Source: Phycisphaerales bacterium UBA5793
GTDB lineage: Bacteria; Planctomycetota; Phycisphaerae; Phycisphaerales; UBA5793
Length of the DNA stretch: 49,476 nucleotides
Assembly: GCA_002418285.1 (NCBI GenBank)
Contig: DIDT01000048.1
Coordinates: 1-49,476 of the forward strand
Direction of reading: 5' to 3'
Each line of letters begins with the position of its first letter. Position 1 is the first letter of the stretch. The notes below the pieces were generated by a model. That model made no database searches, was not told the origin of the DNA, and saw only the letters and a list, made by a program, of their open reading frames with translations. The position numbers and the translations under genes are program-made. Below, one piece after another: positions 26,991 to 35,368 of this stretch.

Positions 26991-27626
26991 ATGAACAAGC
27001 GAAACCGTTTGGGCCTTTGGACCAGCCTGGGTCTTGTGACCATGCTCGGGATAACGACGGCGATGATGAGTCCTCCGGCCGGCGGCACCAGCGGGAAGGC
27101 GGAAGTCGGCAAGGCCGCCCCTGACTTCGCCCTCAAAGACACCAACGGGAAGGAGCACAAGCTCAGCGACCTGAAGGGCAAGAACGTCGTTATCGAGTGG
27201 ATCAACCCCGGCTGTCCGGTGTGCAACCGCGTGATGTCAACCGGGCTGGTCGAACAGATGCGCAAAGAGCTGAAAGCGATCGATAAGGAAGTTGTGGTGC
27301 TGGCGATCAACAGCACGAAGAACATGACGTCCGATGACAACGCCAAGTACTTGAAGAAGTACAAGCTGCTGGATGAGATTCCGGCGCTGGACGACAGCGA
27401 AGGCACTGTTGGCACGATGTATGGCGCCAAGACGACGCCTCACGTGTTCGTCATCGACGCCAAAGGCGTGCTGCGGTACTCGGGTGCTTTTGACGACGAT
27501 CCGAGCGGGCGCAAGAGCGACCGGATGAACTACGCCGTCAATGCGCTGCGGCAGATCGTGGCTGGCGAGACGGTGATGCCCGAAACGACTCGGTCGTACG
27601 GCTGCGGGATCAAGTACAAGAAGTAG
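26991..27626 (+). CDS. Exported thioredoxin-fold protein (AhpC/TSA-redoxin type)
   Basis: A 211-residue protein; GAGGAG precedes the ATG at 26991. Signal or anchor segment about 8-27. The mature part starts KAAPDFALKDTNGKEHKLSD, characteristic of redoxin/AhpC-TSA proteins, with the active-site pair C75/C78 in NPGCPVCNR and TTPHVFVIDAKGVLRYSGAFDD, including the cis-Pro loop. It ends with GCGIKYKK, a C-terminal Cys seen in related planctomycete proteins. CPVC in place of CGPC suggests a periplasmic thiol-disulfide oxidoreductase or peroxidase. It is bounded by a leader hairpin and a strong terminator, so probably monocistronic. Confidence 0.9.
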   Translation: MNKRNRLGLWTSLGLVTMLGITTAMMSPPAGGTSGKAEVGKAAPDFALKDTNGKEHKLSDLKGKNVVIEWINPGCPVCNRVMSTGLVEQMRKELKAIDKEVVVLAINSTKNMTSDDNAKYLKKYKLLDEIPALDDSEGTVGTMYGAKTTPHVFVIDAKGVLRYSGAFDDDPSGRKSDRMNYAVNALRQIVAGETVMPETTRSYGCGIKYKK

Positions 27627-27672
27627 TCGAGGCCGCGAGGAGTGATCCTCCAAAATCCTGCCGACCACCCAA

Positions 27673-27714
27673 GGTCGCCCCCGCTCTTTGCGAGTGGGGG
27701 CGGCCGTCTTTTTG
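27673..27714 (+). terminator. Rho-independent terminator
   Basis: GGTCGCCCCCGCTC (27673-27686) pairs with GAGTGGGGGCGGCC (27692-27705) apart from two wobbles, with a TTTGC loop, followed by GTCTTTTTG. It ends the thioredoxin-like transcript. Confidence 0.88.
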
Positions 27715-27806
27715 CGGTGGCGCAGGGAGAGCAGGGCTGAAACTCGAGACTTCATTTTGCCAACAAGGGGATACGGAGCGATGGCTCGAAAGAGAGGAGT
27801 TGGCCG

Positions 27807-28049
27807 ATGGCGGGACAGGGTTCGACAGGAAACGTGATCGCCGCGGTGTGCTCGTTTTTCATCCCGGGGTTGGGTCAACTGGTCCAGGGACGGGTTCTGG
27901 CGGCCCTGATGTACTTCATCTTCGCGGCCCTGCTGTGGCTGATCTTGCTGGGCTGGCTGGTGCACCTCTTCTCGATCATCGATGCGGCCTTGTACGTGCC
28001 CCCCATGGCCCGACGGCAGAACGTACGGGTCCGTTACGCCTCAGCGTGA
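27807..28049 (+). CDS. Small membrane protein
   Basis: An 80-residue protein; GAGGAG is nine bases upstream of the ATG at 27807. Residues about 8-24 (VIAAVCSFFIPGLGQLVQG) and 30-60 (AALMYFIFAALLWLILLGWL) are hydrophobic, and PGLGQLxQGR is a motif found in TM2-like and other small bacterial membrane proteins. Cytoplasmic tail PPMARRQNVRVR. Function unknown. It probably has its own promoter, as it follows the strong terminator of the thioredoxin-like gene. Confidence 0.8.
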   Translation: MAGQGSTGNVIAAVCSFFIPGLGQLVQGRVLAALMYFIFAALLWLILLGWLVHLFSIIDAALYVPPMARRQNVRVRYASA

Positions 28050-28132
28050 ATCTGAGCTCATCCCGCCATCGCGCCTCTATCCTTTGACAACTCCGCAAGA
28101 TGATTGTCGACGAGAACCCCGAGGCGCATTGA

Positions 28133-28492
28133 ATGAGCAAGATCAACCTCGCTGAGAAGTTCGCCCTTTTTTCCGAGCAGTGGCAGCCGAAAATCGTCGG
28201 CGAACTCAACGGCCAGTTGGTCAAGATTGCCAAGGTGCAGGGCGAGTTCGTCTGGCATGTGCACGAGAATGAAGATGAGCTGTTTCTCGTTGTGAGGGGA
28301 TCGCTCACCATTCGGCTGCGCGATCGCGACGTGGAGTTGCACGAGGGTGAGTTCTTCATTGTCCCGCGCGGCGTCGAGCATCAGCCGGCGGCGGAGCGCG
28401 AAGCATGGATTCTTCTATTCGAGCCGGCGACTACATTGAACACCGGCAATACTCAAAGCGAGCGCACGGTCGAACGGCTTGAACGGATTTGA
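28133..28492 (+). CDS. Cupin-domain protein
   Basis: A 119-residue single-domain cupin. Metal-binding motif 1 is WHVHENEDELFLVVRGSLTI (H42, H44, E49) and motif 2 is EGEFFIVPRGVEHQP (H83). Small cupins of this type are often annotated as mannose-6-phosphate isomerase-like or as DUF-level metal-dependent isomerases; the substrate is not evident. The ATG at 28133 is preceded by GAGGCG. It may be cotranscribed with the small membrane protein 84 bases upstream. Confidence 0.9.
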   Translation: MSKINLAEKFALFSEQWQPKIVGELNGQLVKIAKVQGEFVWHVHENEDELFLVVRGSLTIRLRDRDVELHEGEFFIVPRGVEHQPAAEREAWILLFEPATTLNTGNTQSERTVERLERI

Positions 28493-28974
28493 GCGCCTGC
28501 ATAGGACGCAGGACGAAGTTCGCACGGTCTGACGGACGCCGCGAGGAGATCAGTTTTGGCGCTGAGCCATTCGCTGTTGGCTGCGGACATGGGGAATCCG
28601 AACCGAGGCGGGATGCCCGTTCCGGCATTCTCCGCACTTGTGTCCACAGAATTACTCGATATGCCGCGAAATGGTCTAAGTGTTTGAGCAGGCGTGTGCT
28701 TGCGCGCGTTGCCCGCATTGGTGGATCATTGCGCAGCACGATCCAGTGCTCTGACTACGCAATGCACCTCTTTGCCGCCACGCGGTGGCGCCGGTAGTGT
28801 CGAATTGAAGGACAAAGGCGCCCTGCACATGGGACAGCCAAGTCACTGTGCCGAGTTCGCATCAACCGGTTTTGAAACCTGCATGCTGTTGTTGCATGGC
28901 AGCCGAAGCAGAGTTCGGTCGCTGGCGGCGATGGCGTGTGATTATTCTCAACACTCTGAAGGGAGAACAACGTC
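28493..28974. other. 482-base gap without a credible gene
   Basis: Short frames exist on both strands, but none has a ribosome binding site, domain pattern or regular codon use. A short palindrome, CGCCAC/GTGGCG around 28778-28792, is the only structure noticed. The last ~40 bases contain the GAAGGGAGAAC ribosome binding site of the next gene. Confidence 0.4.
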
Positions 28975-30591
28975 ATGAGAACTTCACTTCCAGGAAAGCT
29001 CGTGTTGCTTGCTGCACTCACGGGGATGACGGCTCTAACGGGCTGTGAAGGATCCGGATCGCGCGGAAGTCGCTACCTGTACGAAGCGCCGCCGTCAAGA
29101 ACGGGCTTTGCCGAACGCGCTGAGCCCACGCAGCCTGCCGAAATGGACCTGACCCCCGATCGATCAGGCTGGTGGCCGACCATGCACACCGATTCGGCCA
29201 CCAACTGGAGTGCGATGGCATTTCCGACCGGAGATGCCCCGACCAGTGTGATTGGTGTGGAGAAGGGTTACCCCAAGGAAGCGCGGCTGAACCAACAGTT
29301 CTCGTACAAGATTCTCGTGACCAACCTGACGCGGAACAATCTCGAGAGTGTTGCGCTGAGTGATGATTTGGGTTCAAACGTCAAGTACGTGTCCTCACTT
29401 CCCTCCGGATCGATGAGCGGAAGCCGGCTTTCATGGATGCTCGGTGACTTCAAGCCGCAGGAGACCAAACCGGTGCTTGTCAGCGTGGTTCCGACGGTGG
29501 AAGGATCGGTAGGTAGCTGCGCCAGCGTCAGCTATGTATCGGCATTGTGCTCCAGTGTGCCGGTCGTTTCACCCAAACTCAAGTTGACCATGACCGGACC
29601 GCGCGAGGTGATCAAGTGCGATGAAATCGTCTATTCGCTGGAAGTCTCCAATATCGGCACGGGGTCGCTGAGCGATGTGCGGGTGGCCGATGCGCTTCCG
29701 CGCGGCTTGCAGACCATCGACGGCAAGTCATCGGTTGAACTCGCAGTGGGCACGCTCGAGCCTGGCCAGACCCGGCGCTATTCCATTCGGACAAAGCCCA
29801 GCGCGAAGGGAACCTACGAAGGCCGGGCGACGGTAGTGGGGGAGGGAGACCTGCGGGCGGAGTCGGGAGTGGTGACGACGATCGTTCGAGAGCCGGTGCT
29901 CAAGATCACCAAGACGGGGCCGAAGGAGAGTTACACTTCGGTGCCGTTCACGTATGAAATCACCGTGACCAACACGGGCGACGGAATGGCGGTGGCCACG
30001 ATGCTTGAAGACGCCATCCCGCCGGGGGCAACGCTGATGACTGCCTCGGATCGAGCGGTCGCCACGAGCGAGAAGGTGACGTGGAACATGGGCGATCTTG
30101 CGCCAGGCGCATCGAAGAAGGTTACGATGACGCTGCGAGGGGAGTCTCCCGCGACGGTTCGAAGCGTAGCGACGGCGAAGGCCACGTGTGCCGAGTCGGT
30201 AACCGCTTCTGCCGAGACGGTGCTCAAGGGAATTCCAGCGATTCTGCTCGAAGTAGTCGACCTTGCAGACCCGATCAAGGTTGGCGACAACGTGACGTAT
30301 CGGATCACGGTAACCAACCAGGGGTCGGCGGCCGATCGCAACATCAGGATCGTGTGCTCGCTCGAGGAGAACCAGCAGTTTGTCTCGGCTACGGGTGCGA
30401 CCACCGGAACCGCCGCTGGGTCGACTATCACACTGCAGCCGCTGGCGAGCCTCGCGCCAAAGGCCCAGGCTGTGTGGTCGGTGACGGTCAGGAATGTCAA
30501 AGCGGGCGATGTGCGCTTCAAGCTTACGATGACCAGTGAGAATCTCACTCGAAGCGTGGAGGAGACAGAAGCCACCAACGTGTGGGAGTAG
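28975..30591 (+). CDS. DUF11-repeat lipoprotein
   Basis: A 538-residue protein; GAAGGGAGAAC precedes the ATG at 28975. The signal ends in lipobox LTGC (Cys24), so it is lipid-anchored. About residues 95-530 hold four DUF11/CARDB-like immunoglobulin-fold repeats, each with the pattern F-Y-I-V-N followed by DxLPxG: FSYKILVTNLTRNNLESVAL, IVYSLEVSNIGTGSLSDVRV, FTYEITVTNTGDGMAVATML, VTYRITVTNQGSAADRNIRI. Such repeats are found in OmcB-like and other surface-structural proteins. Likely an outer-membrane or cell-wall-attached stalk protein. It stands alone, closed by a terminator at 30632. Confidence 0.88.
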   Translation: MRTSLPGKLVLLAALTGMTALTGCEGSGSRGSRYLYEAPPSRTGFAERAEPTQPAEMDLTPDRSGWWPTMHTDSATNWSAMAFPTGDAPTSVIGVEKGYPKEARLNQQFSYKILVTNLTRNNLESVALSDDLGSNVKYVSSLPSGSMSGSRLSWMLGDFKPQETKPVLVSVVPTVEGSVGSCASVSYVSALCSSVPVVSPKLKLTMTGPREVIKCDEIVYSLEVSNIGTGSLSDVRVADALPRGLQTIDGKSSVELAVGTLEPGQTRRYSIRTKPSAKGTYEGRATVVGEGDLRAESGVVTTIVREPVLKITKTGPKESYTSVPFTYEITVTNTGDGMAVATMLEDAIPPGATLMTASDRAVATSEKVTWNMGDLAPGASKKVTMTLRGESPATVRSVATAKATCAESVTASAETVLKGIPAILLEVVDLADPIKVGDNVTYRITVTNQGSAADRNIRIVCSLEENQQFVSATGATTGTAAGSTITLQPLASLAPKAQAVWSVTVRNVKAGDVRFKLTMTSENLTRSVEETEATNVWE

Positions 30592-30631
30592 CCAAAGCAT
30601 GCAGGTGACTTGCAGAGAATTCGTGGGAAAA

Positions 30632-30668
30632 GCCTCCGGGATCGAAAGGTCCCGGGGGCGCCTTTGCT
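30632..30668 (+). terminator. Hairpin terminator with GAAA tetraloop
   Basis: GCCTCCGGGATC (30632-30643), loop GAAA, GGTCCCGGGGGC (30648-30659): a 12-bp stem with two wobbles, followed by GCCTTTGC. The T run is short, but the position 41 bases after the stop fits. Confidence 0.65.
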
Positions 30669-30721
30669 AACGAGCACGTGTTGAGTGGGCAGGACGGCCG
30701 GTGTCGGGCGGTGTCCGGCGG

Positions 30722-31762
30722 CTACCTCGGCGCGACCCACTTCAGCCATCTTCCGTGGTGATGCGCCTCGGCCAGCTTCGTACAACGGATTGGCTCACCG
30801 CGGTGGTATGCAGTGAAGTGCAGCATCGGGCCTGGGTCATCGCCGAGCCATTCGAGGGAGATGTGGGCGAAGTCGCGCTGCGACCCGAGTTCGGTCAGCA
30901 ATGCGCCAAAGCGCGTGCGCCACTGCCTGTCCATCTGATAGATCACGTGACAGTGGAACACACAAGGCAGGGCGTCCGTAGCGACCGATGCGAATACCTC
31001 CGGCAACAGGTCCATCGCATCGCCGGCAAGAATGCGCGGCGGAGATTTGATCGCGATTGCACGCGCGGCGCGGAAGAGCGTGAGCCGCTCGACCATGTCC
31101 GGCCAGATCAGCGATTCAAGCCAGCGCATGGCGTCGTCATCCATCACATCCACGGGGGCGAGGTCAATGCCGATGCGGCCGGCGATCGGCGGCATGGTCG
31201 CCGGCAGCGGGGGAGTCAGGTCGCCGCGCAACTCCGTGACGACGCGGGCCGCGGAATCGGGGCCGGCCTGGTGGCCGTTGCTGTACTCGTAGTGGTATTG
31301 ATCGAAGAAGAGATTGAGTCCGCTCGACGAACCGACTTCGAGCAGATGCAGGGGCCTGTTGAACTCAGAGCAGACGCTCGAGAACGCGGGCAGCAGCACG
31401 CCGCAGCGGCCGACTTCGTTGGTCTGCACAAGGCGGTTGGCGACGAGGTGGAGAATCTCCGGTTCGAACTGCTGACAGAAGTCGCGAAAGGCCGGGTAGG
31501 CATCCGCGGCCGGTCGCGTGCCACCAACTGTGGGGTAGTACTCGCGCAGCGGATGCTCCACGCCACTGAGCAGCAGGAAGTGAACGGCGCCGAAGAGCAT
31601 GTTTGATGGCGGCTGGCGCTTTGGACCCCCAGCGGTGAGGTTTCGAATGGGTTCATCCTCAGCCACTTGCGCCGAGAGCGCCTCGTAGAGCGGGCAGTAG
31701 TCTTTGCAGACGTGCGCGAAGAACGCGAATTCTTTTCTGAGTTTTTCGTTGTTGACCGACAT
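30722..31762 (-). CDS. DUF2332 family protein
   Basis: A 346-residue protein of the DUF2332 family. Recognised from YEALSAQVAEDEPIRNL, then LFGAVHFLLLSGVEHPLREYY, the LLEVGSSSGLNLFFDQYHYEY segment (a SAM-like or nucleotide-binding Gly-rich turn) and CHVIYQMDRQWRTRF. The middle part resembles a degenerate Rossmann methyltransferase, but no function is established for the family. The start ATG at 31762 shares one base with the stop of the VOC gene upstream (TGATG), so they are translationally coupled. Confidence 0.9.
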   Translation of the reverse strand: MSVNNEKLRKEFAFFAHVCKDYCPLYEALSAQVAEDEPIRNLTAGGPKRQPPSNMLFGAVHFLLLSGVEHPLREYYPTVGGTRPAADAYPAFRDFCQQFEPEILHLVANRLVQTNEVGRCGVLLPAFSSVCSEFNRPLHLLEVGSSSGLNLFFDQYHYEYSNGHQAGPDSAARVVTELRGDLTPPLPATMPPIAGRIGIDLAPVDVMDDDAMRWLESLIWPDMVERLTLFRAARAIAIKSPPRILAGDAMDLLPEVFASVATDALPCVFHCHVIYQMDRQWRTRFGALLTELGSQRDFAHISLEWLGDDPGPMLHFTAYHRGEPIRCTKLAEAHHHGRWLKWVAPR

Positions 31763-32235
31763 CAGGACTGGCTGTACTTCTCAACCGCGCGGCGTTCCAA
31801 TTCGTCTGGCGAAACGTCCTCGACGTGCGTCGCAAAGCCCCACTGGTGGCCGAACGGGTCGCGGAGCATGACGCTGCGATCGCCGTAGAACTGCGTTGCG
31901 ACGGGCTGTAGTACTTTGGCGCCGGCGGCCTCGGCCTGCTTTGCGAGCGCATCGACATCTTCAACATAGACATAGATGGACACCGGTGTGCCGCCGAGCG
32001 TGGCCGGGCTCATCGCCCCCATCTCGGGATGCTCATCGGCGAGCATGATCATGGCGTGTTTGCCGATGCGCATCTCGCAATGGCCGATCTTGCCGTCGGG
32101 CGCGTCCATGCGGAAGTGTTCAACGGCGCCGAAGGCTCGCCTGTAGAACTCCATCGCCTTTGCCGCCCCGCGACAGATGAGGTAGGGCGTGGCCGCCTGG
32201 TAGTCATCGGGAATCGGTTTGACCTTGCCGGCCAT
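31762..32235 (-). CDS. VOC/glyoxalase-superfamily protein (PhnB-like)
   Basis: A 157-residue protein with two beta-alpha-beta-beta-beta units of the vicinal-oxygen-chelate fold: ATPYLICRGAAKAMEFYRRA, FGAVEHFRM, GHCEMRIGKHAMIMLADEHP, then VYVEDVDALAKQAEAAGAKV and YGDRSVMLRDPFGHQWGFAT. This matches PhnB/YdfO-type proteins often annotated as glyoxalase. Metal-ligand His/Glu residues appear partly present (H at the GHCEM and DPFGH positions). Substrate unknown. It lies 18 bases downstream of glyA and is coupled to the DUF2332 gene, so glyA-VOC-DUF2332 is probably one operon. Confidence 0.9.
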   Translation of the reverse strand: MAGKVKPIPDDYQAATPYLICRGAAKAMEFYRRAFGAVEHFRMDAPDGKIGHCEMRIGKHAMIMLADEHPEMGAMSPATLGGTPVSIYVYVEDVDALAKQAEAAGAKVLQPVATQFYGDRSVMLRDPFGHQWGFATHVEDVSPDELERRAVEKYSQS

Positions 32236-32253
32236 GGGTGCGCCTCCTCTTTT

Positions 32254-33543
32254 TCAGTGCTCGCGATCGAGCGGGAATCTCTTGCAGAACTCTGCGATCT
32301 CGCCGCGGACCTGCTCGCAGGTGGCGGCATCGCCAGCGCTTCCCAGCACGCGGTCGATCCACTCGGCGACCTTGATCATGTCCGCTTCCTTCAGGCCGCG
32401 CGTGGTGAGCGCGGGGCTGCCCAGGCGCAGGCCGCTGGTGACGCGTGGGGGGCGCGGGTCGGCGGGGATGCCGTTCTTGTTGGTGATGATCCCGGCTGAT
32501 TCGAGCCACTTCTCGGCATCGGCGCCGGTGAGGTTCTCATCGCGCTGGCGGAGATCGACGAGCATGAGGTGGTTGTCCGTGCCGCCCGAACAGAGGCGGT
32601 AGTTGCGCTCGGCCAAAGCCTTCGCGAGCGCCTGTGCGTTTTTCACTACCTGGGCGGAGTAGGTCTTGAATGACGGTTGCAGCGCCTCGCCAAACGCCAC
32701 GGCCTTGGCGGCGATGATGTGCATCAGCGGTCCGCCCTGTACGCCGGGGAAGAGCGCCTTGTCGATCTTCTTGGCAATCTCCTCGTCGTTGGTCATGATG
32801 AGCCCGCCGCGCGGCCCACGGAGGGTCTTGTGCGTTGTGGTTGTCACGATGTGCGCGTGCGGGAAGGGTGAAGGATGCGCGCCCGTCGCGCACAGACCGG
32901 CAATGTGAGCGATATCAGCCATCAGGATCGCGCTGCATTCATCGGCGACCGCGCGGAACTTTGCAAAATCGATCGTGCGCGGGTACGCCGAGTAACCACA
33001 GAGGATCATCTTCGGCTTGTGCTCGAGGCAGACGTCGCGCATGGCGTCGTAATCTATGTGTTCGAAGCGCGGGTTTTTGGCGTCGTAGACGAGCGGATAG
33101 TGCACGGGCTTGAAGTACTTGCCGGAGAAGTTGATCTTCATGCCGTGGCTCAGGTGGCCGCCGTCTTTGAGGACGAGTGAAGCGAAGGTGTCGCCGACAT
33201 CCATCATCGCCATGAACACGGCCATGTTCGCCTGGGCGCCGCTGTGGGGTTGCACGTTGGCGAAGTTGCAGCCGAAGAGTTGCTTGGCGCGTTCACGGGC
33301 GAGGTTTTCGATCTGGTCGTGGAACTCACATCCGCCGTAGTAGCGGGCGCCGGGGTAGCCCTCGGCGTACTTGTTGGTCAGGCAGGATCCCATCGCGTGC
33401 ATGACCATGGTTGAGACATGGTTCTCGGAGGCGATGAGTTCGAGCGTCGTCTCCTGACGGCGGGCTTCGTGGGTGATGATGTCGGCCGCCTGCGGATCGT
33501 GCGTGGCGAGACGGTTCAGGAAGGTGGTGGAAAGATCATCCAC
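32254..33543 (-). CDS. glyA: Serine hydroxymethyltransferase
   Basis: GlyA interconverts serine and glycine with tetrahydrofolate, the main source of one-carbon units. The 429-residue product starts at the GTG at 33543, eight bases after GGAG; an upstream frame to 33681 is not conserved. Motifs: LELIASENHVS near 35-44, NKYAEGYPGARYYGGCEF near 57-74, MADIAHIAGL near 208-217 and the PLP lysine K239 in TTTTHKTLRGPRGG, then FPGVQGGP. Length is slightly above the usual ~415. First gene of a likely three-gene operon with the VOC and DUF2332 genes. Confidence 0.96.
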   Translation of the reverse strand: MDDLSTTFLNRLATHDPQAADIITHEARRQETTLELIASENHVSTMVMHAMGSCLTNKYAEGYPGARYYGGCEFHDQIENLARERAKQLFGCNFANVQPHSGAQANMAVFMAMMDVGDTFASLVLKDGGHLSHGMKINFSGKYFKPVHYPLVYDAKNPRFEHIDYDAMRDVCLEHKPKMILCGYSAYPRTIDFAKFRAVADECSAILMADIAHIAGLCATGAHPSPFPHAHIVTTTTHKTLRGPRGGLIMTNDEEIAKKIDKALFPGVQGGPLMHIIAAKAVAFGEALQPSFKTYSAQVVKNAQALAKALAERNYRLCSGGTDNHLMLVDLRQRDENLTGADAEKWLESAGIITNKNGIPADPRPPRVTSGLRLGSPALTTRGLKEADMIKVAEWIDRVLGSAGDAATCEQVRGEIAEFCKRFPLDREH

Positions 33544-33664
33544 GGGAGTGGCTCCTCGAATTGCGGGTGGCGCGTTTGGTCCGGTGTGATGCCAGTAGAG
33601 CATGCTAGGAGGGAAAGGTTTGGATGTGGCGCGAGGGGAATCCCCGATCAGCAAACTCACGGAG

Positions 33665-33700
33665 AAAAGCCAGCGTCGCACTCGTTCGAGGGCGACGCTG
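33665..33700 (-). terminator. Rho-independent terminator of the beta-helix gene
   Basis: On the minus strand, CAGCGTCGC, CTCG, AA loop, CGAG, GCGACGCTG (33671-33700) forms a long hairpin with one internal A/G mismatch, followed by GCTTTTCTCC. It sits 33 bases past the stop of the minus-strand gene at 33733. Confidence 0.8.
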
Positions 33701-33732
33701 CGGGGATCGTGTACTGGTGCGGTTGAGCGGGT

Positions 33733-34980
33733 CTATTGCACGTGGACTGCCGGGCTCGTAGCGCAGCCGGCCACATCGAGCAGTTGCATCCATCCGTTGC
33801 AGACACGGGCGGGCATATTGCCCGTCACACTGCCGTTGCCCTGAAGGTCTGATCTGAATGCTCCACCTGTTCTCACCACAAGTCCTTGAGGTGAGAGGGA
33901 GATGGACGTACCGGCGCAAACCTGACCGTTTGGAATGAGGAACTGTCCATCGCGCGGAGCGAAGAGCAGCACCACTTGCGACGTTGGTGTGCCGCCAGTC
34001 CACGAAATCGTTCCCAGTCCCGGCGATGGGCAACTCGTCTGCACTACGAGCGTGAGATCCGTACCGGGCGCCTGGAACTCGTAGGCGCCCATGTCCACAA
34101 TGGGTGGTGAGCCGGCGCCGGTGTCGATCGTGTTCGGGTCGTCCACGCGGCGCGGCTGGCCCGCAATGTCTCTTGTCATATTCGGCGGCAGGGCAAGATT
34201 GCTGCCTGCGTCGATACAGGGTGACCCGGGCGCGAGCTGGTAGTTGCCGTTTGTGGGATCGACGAAGCGAGGATCGATGCTGATGTTTCCAACCCCACTC
34301 TGCCGCGGTTCTGTATTGCAGTACTCAAAACCTGCGTTGCCGGTGATGGCGAAAACCCCATTGTTCCAGACCACGCAGTTGGTGTAGGTCGACTGGCCGA
34401 AATAGGAAAAATCCCAGATGCCCGCGTAGTCCGCGCCAAGATTGCCCACAACAGTGACGTTGGTGGCGTAGATCGCGCCTCCCTGGTTCGTGATGCCTCC
34501 ACCGAACCCCCAGGTGAGATTGTTGTGGGCGATGAGGCAATTCTCGATGTACAGCTCGGACTCGTACGCGCCCATGCCTCGGCCCCAGTTGTTGACCGAG
34601 GCACAGTTGATCACGCGCCCGCCGGCGCCGTTTGTGGAGAACACGCCGTCGCTTTGGCCGGTAATAGTGAACCCGTCGAGCACCCGCTCGACGCCATTGG
34701 TAGCGGCGAGGAAGAATACGCCGTTGGTGATGCGCGTAACGGCCGGCCCCTGCGTTGATTGGATGGTCACAATCTTGTTGCCCCATGAGAATCCGTGATA
34801 GTTTCCAGGATCCACGAGGATCAGGTCGTACGGTTGCGCTGCACCGAGCGCATCAACGATCTGTTGATAATCCTGGGGTACGCGGATGGTGGCGGCGGAG
34901 GAGAGAGAAGCGCCTATCCCGAGCAGCATCGCGCCCGTGCAGGCGAGGCGTGCGAGATGATGATTTGATGTCGTGTGCAT
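33733..34980 (-). CDS. Secreted right-handed beta-helix protein with C-terminal module
   Basis: A 415-residue exported protein. Signal peptide 1-30 (GAMLLGIGASLSSA); ATG at 34980. Residues 31-290 are a right-handed beta-helix of the pectate-lyase/NosD type: IRVPQDYQQIVDALGAAQPY opens it (the DYQxI start of many such proteins), followed by strand-turn units ending in NCASVNN, NCLIAHNN, NVTVVGN, NCVVWNN and the choice-of-anchor-like PGSPCIDAGSN closing motif. The last ~107 residues (33736-34056) are the shared Cys module (TSCPSPGLGTISWTG, VCAGTSISL, GNGSVTGNMP, MQLLDVAGC). Its paralogue lies directly upstream (35369). Polysaccharide binding or cleavage is likely but not shown. Confidence 0.88.
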   Translation of the reverse strand: MHTTSNHHLARLACTGAMLLGIGASLSSAATIRVPQDYQQIVDALGAAQPYDLILVDPGNYHGFSWGNKIVTIQSTQGPAVTRITNGVFFLAATNGVERVLDGFTITGQSDGVFSTNGAGGRVINCASVNNWGRGMGAYESELYIENCLIAHNNLTWGFGGGITNQGGAIYATNVTVVGNLGADYAGIWDFSYFGQSTYTNCVVWNNGVFAITGNAGFEYCNTEPRQSGVGNISIDPRFVDPTNGNYQLAPGSPCIDAGSNLALPPNMTRDIAGQPRRVDDPNTIDTGAGSPPIVDMGAYEFQAPGTDLTLVVQTSCPSPGLGTISWTGGTPTSQVVLLFAPRDGQFLIPNGQVCAGTSISLSPQGLVVRTGGAFRSDLQGNGSVTGNMPARVCNGWMQLLDVAGCATSPAVHVQ

Positions 34981-35368
34981 GATGGGAATCTGTCCTTTGA
35001 ACGAGGTGGCCCGAGCGCTGACTCGTGGCAGTGATTTGAGTCGATCGCGGTCATGCGACGAGTGATGCTACAAGGAGTGCAACGCGCCCTGGCATGAGGA
35101 ATTCGACTCGATCTGTGTTCACGAACGGTTTGGCAGGTGAAGACCTGAGTCGGCGCGCCGCCAACCTAGATCCCCGCTGGCACTGACGAAAATGGTGCCG
35201 TGCCACAGCTCGGCACGGCACCAAGTGCACTCGGCAGCCGTTCCCAGCCTGGCTGGCCGCCCCACACGCGCCAGAGCCTTGCCGGCCCCGACTCTATCCT
35301 TGGCAAGGTCAGCCAGGTGAACCGAACTCGGGCGCGGCCCCGGATGGGATCCGGGATTCGCCGTACAA
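34981..35368. other. 388-base gap between the two beta-helix paralogues
   Basis: No credible gene. The stretch just upstream of 34980 holds the ribosome binding site AAGGACA of the 34980 gene. In its centre is the hairpin at 35193-35223. I looked in three minus-strand frames for a decayed copy of the C-terminal module after the stop at 35369 and saw none. Confidence 0.5.
35193..35223 (-). terminator. Perfect hairpin, probable terminator of the 36307 gene
   Basis: TGGTGCCGTGCC (35193-35204) and GGCACGGCACCA (35212-35223) make a perfect 12-bp stem with a 7-base loop. Read on the minus strand it is followed by TTTTCG, fitting a terminator, though it lies 146 bases past the stop. It could also be a REP-type palindrome. 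Confidence 0.5.

Noticed and set aside
25552..26994. 480-codon plus-strand frame over aroC and the small protein
   Set aside because: Runs antisense through intact chorismate synthase; no domain.
28489..28974. Short frames in the 482-base gap
   Set aside because: No ribosome binding site, no domain, Arg/Ser/Cys-rich composition typical of random GC-rich frames.
35224..35368. Decayed copy of the C-terminal module after the 36307-35369 gene
   Set aside because: Three minus-strand frames show no C.GT.L or LQ.LD pattern; only chance matches.
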